Assembly (NCBI GenBank): GCA_001800015.1
Contig: MGUO01000080.1
Location: forward strand, 1 to 7,971
Length of the DNA: 7,971 nt
DNA from: Elusimicrobia bacterium RIFCSPHIGHO2_02_FULL_57_9
GTDB lineage: Bacteria; Elusimicrobiota; Elusimicrobia; UBA1565; UBA9628
Direction of reading: 5' to 3'
Under the pieces are notes generated by a model that saw only the letters and a program-made list of their open reading frames with translations, searched no databases and was not told the DNA's origin. Within the stretch, counting starts at the first letter, position 1. Every line of letters starts with the position of its first letter. Positions 1-6,324 of the stretch are shown piece after piece. The translations under genes were made by a program, and so were the position numbers.

Positions 1-1
1 C

Positions 2-79
2 GATTTCGATCCCCAGAATTTTAATACCCTGGGCGGTATCGTCAGGTTATTGGAGCGGCGTCTGGAAATTGCCCGCTGA
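2..79 (+). CDS. C-terminal fragment of a probable acyl carrier protein (5' end outside the window)
   Basis: An open frame enters from the left edge and ends at TGA 77-79, leaving 25 visible residues that begin DFDPQNFNTLGGIV and end in LLERRLEIAR. The pattern D-F-D-P-x-N-F-x-T-L-x-x-I-x-x-L resembles the last helices of stand-alone acyl carrier proteins, which commonly end with an aspartate-rich turn, an N-F pair and a basic helix. The DSL phosphopantetheine site would lie outside the window, so the assignment rests on the tail only. The stop is 11 bases from the stop of the convergent minus-strand dioxygenase gene. A carrier protein beside acyl-CoA dehydrogenase and PhyH genes makes sense, but a chance open frame of this length is possible. 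Confidence 0.5.
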   Translation, partial: DFDPQNFNTLGGIVRLLERRLEIAR

Positions 80-90
80 GCCTTTCGCGC

Positions 91-951
91 TCAACTCTGG
101 TTTGCGGGCGCTTCCAAGCCCGATAAGACCCGCAGACGCATAACGTCGAGATAGCGCGCGCTGTAGCGGGCTGGATTGTCGTAGCGGCGGCCCGGTTCGC
201 CATAACGATTGCCCGCCAGATCGCGCCCCCTGGCAAGATATATCTGATGCCACTGGCCGTGCCTCTGCGCGTTGAATTTAACTCGGGTGCTCATGTAGAA
301 CATATCGAAATTCCAGCGGGGACGCTCGGTCGGGTTAGCCTCGCTGCCGTGCATCAGCCTCCCGTCGCGCAGCGATGCCTCGTTGGCATCCAGCTCCAGC
401 GGCACGGCTTTTGAGGACTGCCTCTGCGCGGGGACAATCTCCGCCGGCAGGATGTTCTTGTCCGCGTCGACTAGAGCGTAATGCGAATAGCCGTTGTCGT
501 GGGTCCTGGGGATAACATTGAGGCAACCGTTGTCCCGGCGGGCCGGCGTGATTGCCAACGACACCGCACAGACCTCCATCGGGGAGAGCATTCCCTTCCA
601 GTAGGCCGAGTCTTCGTGCCATGGCGCCCGCTGGCCGCTCAAGGCGTGCTTGCAGAAGAAATGGCTGGTAAAAAGGGCGATATCCGGCCCTAGTATGGGC
701 TCGACAAGATCGAGGATTTCGTCGCAGAGCAGCCAGTCGAAAAGCTTCATGTCGCCGAAATGAGGCTGAAAGAAAGCCTGGGGTCGCGGCTCTGCGGCCA
801 AGCTGTTAATCCTATTTTCCCAATGCGCCCTAAGAGCTGCGAAGCGCTCGGAGCCTAATACGGGTTCATGAAAAGGTAAATACCCCTCGCGCCGGAAAAA
901 AACTGTCTGCGCCGCGGAAAGCCGCGGCCTGCTCGTGGCATCGCTCCTCAT
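91..951 (-). CDS. Phytanoyl-CoA dioxygenase (PhyH) family Fe(II)/2-oxoglutarate oxygenase
   Basis: The 286-residue protein is a full-length member of the PhyH family of cytoplasmic non-haem iron oxygenases, which hydroxylate an organic substrate using O2 and 2-oxoglutarate. The iron-binding triad is visible as H112-x-D114 (in WHEDSAYW) and the distal H201 (in LMHGSEAN). R212, eleven residues after H201, is the likely 2-oxoglutarate-binding arginine. The segment at residues 141-151 (NGCLNVIPRTH) is the typical strand and turn before the distal His. The start is supported by GGAGG eight bases upstream. The gene is preceded by the secreted-protein gene across 80 bases and faces a possible acyl carrier protein gene. 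The substrate cannot be read from the sequence: the family includes fatty acyl-CoA 2-hydroxylases but also many natural-product hydroxylases and halogenases. The HxD aspartate rules out a halogenase. Confidence 0.88.
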   Translation of the reverse strand: MRSDATSRPRLSAAQTVFFRREGYLPFHEPVLGSERFAALRAHWENRINSLAAEPRPQAFFQPHFGDMKLFDWLLCDEILDLVEPILGPDIALFTSHFFCKHALSGQRAPWHEDSAYWKGMLSPMEVCAVSLAITPARRDNGCLNVIPRTHDNGYSHYALVDADKNILPAEIVPAQRQSSKAVPLELDANEASLRDGRLMHGSEANPTERPRWNFDMFYMSTRVKFNAQRHGQWHQIYLARGRDLAGNRYGEPGRRYDNPARYSARYLDVMRLRVLSGLEAPANQS

Positions 952-959
952 GCTTCATT

Positions 960-964
960 CCTCC
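960..964 (-). promoter_or_regulatory. Shine-Dalgarno site of the PhyH gene
   Basis: The minus strand reads GGAGG eight bases before the ATG at 951-949. A second ATG at 958-956 lies in another frame and too close to the SD to be used. The site fixes the start of the dioxygenase. Confidence 0.7.
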
Positions 965-1031
965 AAACCCGCCGGTGTTGCTTGGATGAACTTTAACAAA
1001 TTTCCCCGGCTTCCGGAACATTTATAAACGC

Positions 1032-1574
1032 TTAGCGCCCAGCGTCCGAACCCTCGTGATCGTGATTCAGGGGGAAGGGTTCCGTGTTGGGAGTCCCCGT
1101 CAACAGAAGCTGCCAAGCTCGTTCCGATTTTTTTACGACTTCGAGGGATTTCGCGTAGTTTTCTTGGGCCATCCCGTTTTCCGTGTTGGCCGCAGGCTCT
1201 TCGAACTCGATGACCTGTTCCCCGCCGCTATTGACGTCGAATATCCCACGATTTGCCCGCTCGGGATAAAAACGCCACAGAGTGACGCGGAATCCTCGGC
1301 TGAGAGAAGGTTCCCATTGCTCCAAACGCCAATGCTCGGTATCATCGCCGAACTTGTAATAGTAGGCCGCTTCCCCAGCCTCATGCGCATTGCCGACCTG
1401 CATCATAAATCCCGCAGGGAAGGTCTTCTGGTATTGGGCCATGCGGGCGGCGATCGCATTTTGTTGTGCCGCATCGGGCAGATAAGCCGCCCGCGCCGCG
1501 CCGGCGGTTGCGACTGCTAGAATAGCTCCCAGCAGTGGAGAGGCCATTTTGTGTTTCGTTAGGTTGCGTTTCAT
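1032..1574 (-). CDS. Secreted (periplasmic) protein of unknown function with an N-terminal signal peptide
   Basis: I do not recognise the family. The 180-residue product starts with a classical Sec signal peptide: a basic N-region (MKRNLTKHK), a hydrophobic stretch around residues 11-25 and an A-R-A cleavage site at 27-29, so the mature protein would start at A30. The mature part has about 150 residues with many aromatic residues. It contains a Y-Y-Y-K-F segment (71-75), an acidic patch near 119-132 and an Asp/His/Glu-rich C terminus (NHDHEGSDAGR) that could bind metal. There is no lipobox cysteine and no second membrane segment. The start at 1574 is preferred over the upstream in-frame ATG at 1661 because it carries AAGGAG at a 5-base spacing and puts the signal peptide at the N terminus. 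The gene follows the dehydrogenase operon after 121 bases and precedes the PhyH gene by 80. Confidence 0.72.
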   Translation of the reverse strand: MKRNLTKHKMASPLLGAILAVATAGAARAAYLPDAAQQNAIAARMAQYQKTFPAGFMMQVGNAHEAGEAAYYYKFGDDTEHWRLEQWEPSLSRGFRVTLWRFYPERANRGIFDVNSGGEQVIEFEEPAANTENGMAQENYAKSLEVVKKSERAWQLLLTGTPNTEPFPLNHDHEGSDAGR

Positions 1575-1579
1575 GTAGG

Positions 1580-1585
1580 CTCCTT
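1580..1585 (-). promoter_or_regulatory. Shine-Dalgarno site that decides the start of the secreted protein
   Basis: The minus strand reads AAGGAG five bases before the ATG at 1574-1572. This supports the shorter start, with the signal peptide at the extreme N terminus. Confidence 0.75.
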
Positions 1586-1658
1586 GGGGACGGTTTGGCT
1601 GGGTGCGCCACGCCACCGTTGATAGTAGGATACTCAGCCGACGCTTTTTCGCATGGGG

Positions 1659-1688
1659 CAAAGGACCTGCTGCGATATAGGCCCTTTG
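1659..1688 (-). terminator. Hairpin just after the dehydrogenase operon; possible weak terminator or processing site
   Basis: In the minus-strand RNA, CAAAGGGCC (1688-1680) can pair with GGTCCTTTG (1667-1659) around a 12-base loop, giving a 9-bp stem with one G-U pair. The stem starts 7 bases beyond the stop codon of the second dehydrogenase. The wobble falls on the minus-strand RNA while the plus strand has an A-C mismatch, which favours a minus-strand role. No U-tract follows, so it is not a standard intrinsic terminator. It could be a 3'-end stabiliser or chance. Confidence 0.3.
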
Positions 1689-1695
1689 GGTCGTC

Positions 1696-2769
1696 TTAAT
1701 CCAAGAGAGCTCGAGCTAGGCGTTCCCGAAGGGAAAGCGCGTCAGCGCAGAAACCCTGGCAACCCAGGGCGCGCCGCAAGTAGCGATGAATACCGTGTTC
1801 CGAAGCGAAACCCACGGCGCCATGGATTTGAACGCCGTCCATCGCGGCTTTAAGAAAGACTTCGCCGGCATAGGCTTTCGCCATCATAGCCGCGACAACG
1901 TTGTTGCGGGCATCGCATTCAACAGCCCACGCCGCATGGTAGGCTAGGGAGCGGGAATTCTCAAGGGTGACTTTCATGTCGGCCAAGCCGTGCTGTACGG
2001 CTTGGAAGCTTCCGATCGCCTTGCCGAATTGAGTCCTTTGCCGAGCATAGGACACGCACATGTCCAGTATTTTTTGCGTTGCGCCGGCCATTTCGGCGGA
2101 AAGGGCGGCCAGGGCGCAAGCCAAGATTTTCTGCAGGACCGCACGCCCCTGCCCGGGCCGGCCTAGCAGCATGTTCGCGGCGACTTTTGCCCCCTGGAAT
2201 TTCACCTGATACAAATTCCGGCTTGGGTCCGGTCCATTGAGTTTGGATATGACGACATTCGGGTTGCAGCCTTCCACCAAAAATAAGGAGAGAGCGCCAT
2301 GTTCGCGATCAGATCCCGCGCGGAGCGCGGAAACCACAAACCAATCCGCACCTTGCGCCTCCAACACCGCGGCGGCTTGTCCCTCCACGATAAACCCCCG
2401 TCCTTCGTCTTTCATTATCAGGCCCGGTTCATTGGTGAGGAGACCCGCCAGGCTTAGCTGGAGTTCGCCGCGCGCAATACGCGGCAAGAACAACTTTTTC
2501 TGCCGTTCGCTGCCCGCCGTCAAAATAGGCAAGCCTCCAAAAATCACGGTGGCAAAAAAAGGCCCCGGCGCCAGGGCATACCCCATTTCTTCCATAAGCA
2601 GCGCCAATTCAAAAAATCCCAAGCCCAATCCGCCATACTTAGCTGGCAATATCAAACCCGGCCACCCCTGCCTCGCCATTTCTTGCCATTCAACGGGACG
2701 TTCTATTGCAAAGAAATCACGGGCGTTCTTTTGCAGCCAGCGCTGTTCCTCGCTCAGGGCAAAATTCAT
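1696..2769 (-). CDS. Acyl-CoA dehydrogenase, short subunit with RTQFG FAD-contact motif and no catalytic Glu at the expected site
   Basis: The 357-residue protein has the acyl-CoA dehydrogenase fold: an N-terminal helical domain (about 1-110), a middle beta domain (about 111-205) and a C-terminal four-helix domain. The C-terminal domain carries R244-T-Q-F-G248 followed by IGSFQAVQHGLADM, the segment that contacts FAD across the dimer interface. It also has the IHGAVGFASEH segment (315-325) and LRRAL (331-335). The middle-domain substrate/flavin signature seen in the neighbour (FSEPQAGSDL) is degenerate here (TNEPGLIMKD). The residue matching the isovaleryl-CoA-dehydrogenase catalytic Glu appears to be A219, and there is no E-G-T-x-x-x-x-R segment at the C terminus. 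The start at 2769 was chosen because MNFALSEEQ is the usual beginning of the family and follows the upstream stop by 2 bases; the longer in-frame start at 2877 would overlap the neighbour. Most likely it is the partner subunit of the adjacent dehydrogenase. Confidence 0.88.
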   Translation of the reverse strand: MNFALSEEQRWLQKNARDFFAIERPVEWQEMARQGWPGLILPAKYGGLGLGFFELALLMEEMGYALAPGPFFATVIFGGLPILTAGSERQKKLFLPRIARGELQLSLAGLLTNEPGLIMKDEGRGFIVEGQAAAVLEAQGADWFVVSALRAGSDREHGALSLFLVEGCNPNVVISKLNGPDPSRNLYQVKFQGAKVAANMLLGRPGQGRAVLQKILACALAALSAEMAGATQKILDMCVSYARQRTQFGKAIGSFQAVQHGLADMKVTLENSRSLAYHAAWAVECDARNNVVAAMMAKAYAGEVFLKAAMDGVQIHGAVGFASEHGIHRYLRRALGCQGFCADALSLRERLARALLD

Positions 2770-2771
2770 TT

Positions 2772-3941
2772 TTATGCGGGAAGCCCCAGAAGCAGGCGGG
2801 CGATCAGATTGCGATGCATTTGCGAGGTCCCACGGGCTATGGTTACCCCCCGGCTGGTTAAAAACCGTTTCAACCAATCAACCTTGCCCTGTCGAAAGCT
2901 TTGTTCGCCCGAGGCGGCTATGGCTTCCAGAGCGAAAACCGCCATTCGTCCTTCCAATTCCTTGGAAAAAAGCCGGACCAGGGAAGATTCGGCGTTGGGC
3001 AGACCGGGACCAGCCTTTGCCAACACCCTTAAAGCCGTGCAACGCAAAGCTTGGGTTTCTATTGCTAATTGGGCAAATTTTTGCCGGAAAATAGGATTTT
3101 TCGACAACTTGCCATCCACCCAAGGCAGCAAGCGCAATAGACCCCTTAACTCTTGAAACCCTCGAAAAATAGGATAAAGCGCTTGCACGGAAAGCCTTTC
3201 ATAACCGGCCGCTTCTAAAGCCAAGCCCCAGCCCCTATTCACGGGTCCCAGGACTTGGTCTTTTGGAACTGACACCGAATCCAGGGTGATTTCACAGAAT
3301 TCGGCTTCTCCGTCAATTTGCGCGATAGGCCGGACCTCGATGCCTGGAGCGTGCATATCAACGATAAATAGGCTTAAGCCCGCTTCCTTTCTATCCACAC
3401 CTGCGTCCGTACGGGCCATTAACAGGCAACGGTCGGCGCGATGCGCGAAACTAGTCCACGCCTTTCGGCCGTTAATCAGGAAGGACTCCGAATTCTCTTG
3501 AGCCCGGGTTGAGAGCGCGGCCAAATCGGAACCGGCTTGCGGTTCGCTGAACCCCTGGCACCAAATTTCTTCCGCGCTTAATATTTTCCCGAGGTAGGCG
3601 GCTTTTTGCCCGGCGGTTCCATGCCGAAGAAACAAGGGACCGATCATCGCGATAGCGATTTCGTTGACTCCCGGGGAAATGCCGCGACGCGCCAATTCTT
3701 CCAGCACCAGGAATTCCTCAATAACGCCGGCACCCCTTCCCCCATATTCGCAGGGCCAATGCAATCCGATCCAACGGCTTTCAAACAGGCGGCGGTGCCA
3801 GAAATGTTGCGCCTCCCATCTTTTCCTGGGATTGGGATGATCCCAGAACTCTTTGAGCCGAAATGCCCGAAACTCGTATCTCAACCACTTCCGAAATTCT
3901 TTAAGAAGAGTTTTTTGAGACTCGGATAGGGAGAAATCCAT
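2772..3941 (-). CDS. Acyl-CoA dehydrogenase, long subunit with catalytic Glu of the isovaleryl-CoA-dehydrogenase type
   Basis: The 389-residue protein is a typical FadE-like flavoprotein that introduces an alpha-beta double bond into an acyl-CoA. It begins MDFSLSESQ and has the middle-domain signature CQGFSEPQAGSDL (128-140). It ends with GTSQMHRNLIARLLLGLPA (371-389), equivalent to the GTSEIQRNIIAERVLGLP ending of the family. The medium-chain-type catalytic Glu just before GTS is replaced by R370. Instead E248, in GYERL, sits where isovaleryl-CoA dehydrogenase and the mycobacterial ChsE4 subunit carry theirs. The RxxFGxxIxxFQ motif of the last domain is missing (around 275-300), so this subunit probably cannot complete an FAD site alone. 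The gene starts 2 bases after the ThDP-enzyme stop, has no SD, and ends 2 bases before the second dehydrogenase. Confidence 0.9.
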   Translation of the reverse strand: MDFSLSESQKTLLKEFRKWLRYEFRAFRLKEFWDHPNPRKRWEAQHFWHRRLFESRWIGLHWPCEYGGRGAGVIEEFLVLEELARRGISPGVNEIAIAMIGPLFLRHGTAGQKAAYLGKILSAEEIWCQGFSEPQAGSDLAALSTRAQENSESFLINGRKAWTSFAHRADRCLLMARTDAGVDRKEAGLSLFIVDMHAPGIEVRPIAQIDGEAEFCEITLDSVSVPKDQVLGPVNRGWGLALEAAGYERLSVQALYPIFRGFQELRGLLRLLPWVDGKLSKNPIFRQKFAQLAIETQALRCTALRVLAKAGPGLPNAESSLVRLFSKELEGRMAVFALEAIAASGEQSFRQGKVDWLKRFLTSRGVTIARGTSQMHRNLIARLLLGLPA

Positions 3942-3943
3942 GC

Positions 3944-5578
3944 TTAAAAATGATGGCGGTAGGAAACCGGCACTTCGATGAGCGCGGGCCGGCGGCTGTC
4001 CAAGGCCCGCTTCAAGGCTGCGGGAAAGCCGGCTATATTCTCGACCTTGAGCCCCCGGCAACCGTTGGCCTCGGCCAGTTTGGGGAAATCCACGCGCGAA
4101 AACTCCAGTTCCCGGCCCCCGGGCCACCCGCCGCGCAGCCGGTAGTGCTTGATCAAGCCGAAAGCCGAGTCGGAGAGAACCACGATGACCACGGGAAGGC
4201 CGTAGCGCGCCAATGTCTCCAAATCCTGGCTGCTGGAATGAAAGCCTCCGTCTCCAACCAGGGCGATCACCCGGCGGTTGGGGCGGGCCAATTGCGCTCC
4301 GATAGAAGCCGCCAGCCCGAAGCCGAATGTGCCTAGGCCGTTGGAACATAAGAAGGTATTAGGCATCACGGTTTCGCTGAACAGACCGGCATACTGTTTA
4401 TGCAGGCCGACATCGGAAACGAATATCCCCTCCGGGCCCAGGGCTTGACGGATGGCGTAAACGATACGGCAGGGAAAAAGCCGGGAACGCGGCCCATGCT
4501 TGCCCTGAGCGGCTTTCCGGCGCGTCGCACGCAAGATCTTTAAAAAAGGATGAGGGGGCTTGGGGGGACAGCGATAGCGCGGCGATAGAAGCCGCGACAA
4601 AATCTGCCGCAACCCTCCCACCGCTTCGAAGTCCGTCTTGAGGTAACGCGGGGCCGGATTCGGGCCTAGTCCAAGGCGCAAAACACGGCAAGACGCCCAG
4701 AGCTCGGGGCGAACGTCCTCCGCCAAATCGTGCCCGGCCAGGATGACAAGGTCCGCCGGCTGAAATACCCCCGCTACCGCCCTTACCCCCAGCAGCCCGT
4801 CTAAATACCGGTTCACGGGGCCGAAATTAAGAGGATGGGCCTCGGGCAGCACCCCCTTGGCCGCCAGACTCTGCAAAACCGGAATATTAAACTTCTCGCA
4901 AAAGGCGGCCAGCTCCTTGCAGGCTCCGGAGCGAATAATCTCATTACCGGCCACGATGATCGGCTGCCGGCTGTTCGCAATCGCGGAAAATACCCGTTCC
5001 ATGGCCGTCGCGCCGGGCGGGCTTGCGGCGGGCGAGCGCGCGGGGCGCATGGCGCTGATGAGGCGCCGAGCGCGGCCAGTGGGGATCGCCGAGCTGAAAA
5101 CATCGATAGGGATGCTTAAATAAGAGGCCCCGCGGGGCTCGGCCAAAGCCGCGGCCATGGCTTGTTCGACCGCCGGCAGAATATCCATGGCGCGGCGCGG
5201 CTGCGCGGCAAATTTAACCAAGGGACGCATGAGCGAAACCTGGTCCAGACACTGATGAGTCAGGCCGTAAAGGCAATCTTTCCTTTCGACCTGGGCGGAA
5301 ACCGCGAGCAAGGGCGAGCGATCCATGAAGGCCGAAGCCACGCCGGTGGTTAGATTAGTCGCCCCTGGGCCGAAAGTCGAGAAAGCGACCTGGGGCCGGC
5401 CCTTTAATCGGGCGAAAACCTCGGCGGCTATCGCGGCGGAGAACTCGTTTCGAACCAATATCCAGCGCAGCCCGTCGCCCCACAGCCGGATCGCCTGAGC
5501 TTCGCGTCCCGGGATTCCGAAGACATATTCGACTCCCTGTTTACGTAAAATTTTGCGGAAAAACTCATCCCCGCGCAT
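3944..5578 (-). CDS. Thiamine-diphosphate-dependent enzyme of the acetolactate-synthase (IlvB/AlsS) type
   Basis: The 544-residue protein has the three-domain layout of ThDP enzymes. The N-terminal PYR domain (about 1-165) carries the cofactor-activating glutamate E45 (VRNEF) and FGPGATNL (69-76). A central domain covers about 190-330. The C-terminal PP domain carries the ThDP/metal motif G442-D443-G444 with D470 27 residues after D443, the spacing at which catabolic acetolactate synthases have their second metal-ligand Asp. HQCLDQVSLMRPLVKFA (109-124) closely follows the HQSMDTVAMFSPVTKYA pattern of those enzymes. Usual residues are altered: F46 replaces the common H/Q neighbour of Glu, and SDS stands where NDN is usual. 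An acetolactate or 2-hydroxyacyl-CoA lyase-type carbon-carbon reaction is plausible, but the substrate is not readable. The start is supported by GVxxVFGIPG spacing and by a near-identical MRGDE start in the upstream relic. A weak GGGGA lies upstream. Confidence 0.85.
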   Translation of the reverse strand: MRGDEFFRKILRKQGVEYVFGIPGREAQAIRLWGDGLRWILVRNEFSAAIAAEVFARLKGRPQVAFSTFGPGATNLTTGVASAFMDRSPLLAVSAQVERKDCLYGLTHQCLDQVSLMRPLVKFAAQPRRAMDILPAVEQAMAAALAEPRGASYLSIPIDVFSSAIPTGRARRLISAMRPARSPAASPPGATAMERVFSAIANSRQPIIVAGNEIIRSGACKELAAFCEKFNIPVLQSLAAKGVLPEAHPLNFGPVNRYLDGLLGVRAVAGVFQPADLVILAGHDLAEDVRPELWASCRVLRLGLGPNPAPRYLKTDFEAVGGLRQILSRLLSPRYRCPPKPPHPFLKILRATRRKAAQGKHGPRSRLFPCRIVYAIRQALGPEGIFVSDVGLHKQYAGLFSETVMPNTFLCSNGLGTFGFGLAASIGAQLARPNRRVIALVGDGGFHSSSQDLETLARYGLPVVIVVLSDSAFGLIKHYRLRGGWPGGRELEFSRVDFPKLAEANGCRGLKVENIAGFPAALKRALDSRRPALIEVPVSYRHHF

Positions 5579-5617
5579 GAATAATCCCCGACCGTTAACT
5601 TGCCCTTGTGTCGCTTC

Positions 5618-5917
5618 CTATATAAAACGCACCTGAAGGTTCCGGTGCAAAGCTCTAGCGATCCTGTCGAGCGTTTCGATAGTCACATTCTGAGCCCCAC
5701 GCTCGATGCGCGAGACCGTCTGCTGCTTGGTCTTGATCGCGTCTGCGAGCTTGCGTTGGCTCATTTTCGCCGCCTCGCGCGCCTTGGTGATCTCCAGCGC
5801 GACACGAAGCTCAATGCCCGCCTCTTCATATAGACGCTGGTATTCCGGGTCCTCCATCTCTTCGCGTAAATATTGACGGAGAGTTGTGCCACGTCCTTTT
5901 CGCCGTTTTCCCCTCAT
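5618..5917 (-). CDS. HigA/XRE-family antitoxin
   Basis: This 99-residue DNA-binding protein has a basic, linker-like N terminus (MRGKRRKGRG) followed by a Cro/C1-type helix-turn-helix at about 36-92, with MSQRKLADAIKTKQQTVSRIERG (52-74) as the recognition unit and NVTIETLDRIARAL after it. Such proteins neutralise a RelE-type toxin and repress the shared promoter. The ATG overlaps the toxin stop by 4 bases (ATGA), and a strong GGAGG lies 6 bases upstream inside the toxin gene. The toxin-first order is that of HigBA systems. The stop is 39 bases before the ThDP-enzyme gene, so read-through from this operon into the metabolic genes is possible. Confidence 0.85.
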   Translation of the reverse strand: MRGKRRKGRGTTLRQYLREEMEDPEYQRLYEEAGIELRVALEITKAREAAKMSQRKLADAIKTKQQTVSRIERGAQNVTIETLDRIARALHRNLQVRFI

Positions 5918-6276
5918 CTCTTACCTCCGAATCGTTTCAGCCAATCCGCTCGATAGTCCCGCGCCCGATCCAACTCAACCCGTGAAACCCTGCCTTCATT
6001 CTTTAAAAAAGCACTTGTAACCACAATAATCGAACGGCCATGGAAAAAGTAGAACAGCCGATGTTGATGCTGCTCGATAATCACCCGGAGCTCGTAGATA
6101 TCATCCCCTAGGTACTCGACCTGCGGACGTCTCGCCAAGTGTCCCACGGTTTCCAAGTACTTTAGCGCACGTCCGATCTTCGCCCGATGGACCTTCACCT
6201 GCGCTCGGATGTACGCTAGCGCCGGTTCGTCTCCTCTAATCGTCTTATAGAACTCGAGCGTGCAACGCATTCCCAT
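5914..6276 (-). CDS. RelE/HigB-like toxin (phage Gp49-like family)
   Basis: The product has 120 residues. The core YELRVIIEQHQHRLFYFFHGRSIIVVTSAFLKNEGRV (61-97) is the hallmark of the HigB/Gp49-like branch of the RelE superfamily: Y-E-L-R, then an arginine (R73) before an aromatic strand, and A-F-x-K (89-92) before an R/D/E-rich C-terminal helix. Family members are mRNA interferases acting on translating ribosomes. The first ATG is only 5 bases after the -10 box and has no SD, so the transcript may be leaderless. A second in-frame ATG (Met3, 6270-6268) may be the true start. It lies upstream of and overlaps the antitoxin gene. No catalytic residue is obviously lost, so it looks intact. Confidence 0.83.
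   Translation of the reverse strand: MGMRCTLEFYKTIRGDEPALAYIRAQVKVHRAKIGRALKYLETVGHLARRPQVEYLGDDIYELRVIIEQHQHRLFYFFHGRSIIVVTSAFLKNEGRVSRVELDRARDYRADWLKRFGGKR
5924..5928 (-). promoter_or_regulatory. Strong Shine-Dalgarno site of the antitoxin, inside the toxin gene
   Basis: The minus strand reads GGAGG six bases before the antitoxin ATG at 5917. The toxin has no SD at all, so the antitoxin is probably translated more efficiently from the same message. Confidence 0.7.
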
Positions 6277-6280
6277 TTAT

Positions 6281-6309
6281 ATTATACAGCACATATGCTG
6301 TTTTGTCAA
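6281..6309 (-). promoter_or_regulatory. Consensus sigma-70 promoter of the toxin-antitoxin operon
   Basis: The minus strand carries a perfect -35 box TTGACA (6309-6304), exactly 17 bases of spacer (6303-6287) and a perfect -10 box TATAAT (6286-6281). The expected transcription start falls about 7 bases further, at or inside the first codons of the toxin gene. This is by far the best promoter in the window. It may also drive the ThDP-enzyme and dehydrogenase genes that follow the antitoxin by 39 bases. Confidence 0.88.
6286..6301 (-). promoter_or_regulatory. Inverted repeat in the promoter spacer, probable antitoxin operator
   Basis: ACAGCA and TGCTGT form perfect 6-bp arms (6286-6291 and 6296-6301) around a 4-base centre. 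The repeat fills most of the spacer and touches the -10 box, so a protein bound there would block RNA polymerase. Autorepression by the HTH antitoxin through such palindromes is well established for HigBA modules; that this antitoxin binds here is inferred. Confidence 0.6.
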
Positions 6310-6324
6310 GAAACCCGACGGCGC

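Noticed and set aside
77..93. Small inverted repeat (TGAGC-N7-GCTCA) holding both convergent stop codons
   Set aside because: A 5-bp stem with no T-tract is too weak to call a bidirectional terminator.
2770..2877. 36-residue N-terminal extension of the short acyl-CoA dehydrogenase
   Set aside because: It overlaps the conserved GTSQMHRNLI ending of the neighbour, and MNFALSEEQ is the usual family start.
2237..3156. Long plus-strand open frames opposite the dehydrogenases
   Set aside because: They are antisense to well-supported enzymes, have no recognisable motif and show shadow-frame composition.
3942..4349. 136-residue N-terminal extension of the long acyl-CoA dehydrogenase frame
   Set aside because: It lies entirely over the conserved C-terminal half of the ThDP enzyme, has arginine- and proline-rich low-quality composition, and the canonical MDFSLSESQ start sits 2 bases after the upstream stop.
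3944..5578. Calling the ThDP enzyme a 2-hydroxyacyl-CoA lyase because of the PhyH neighbour
   Set aside because: The GPGATNL, HQxxD and D443/D470 patterns fit acetolactate synthase better, so neighbourhood alone is not enough.
5579..6324. Insertion sequence or target-site duplication around the toxin-antitoxin module
   Set aside because: I found no transposase, terminal inverted repeats or convincing short direct repeats at its edges.
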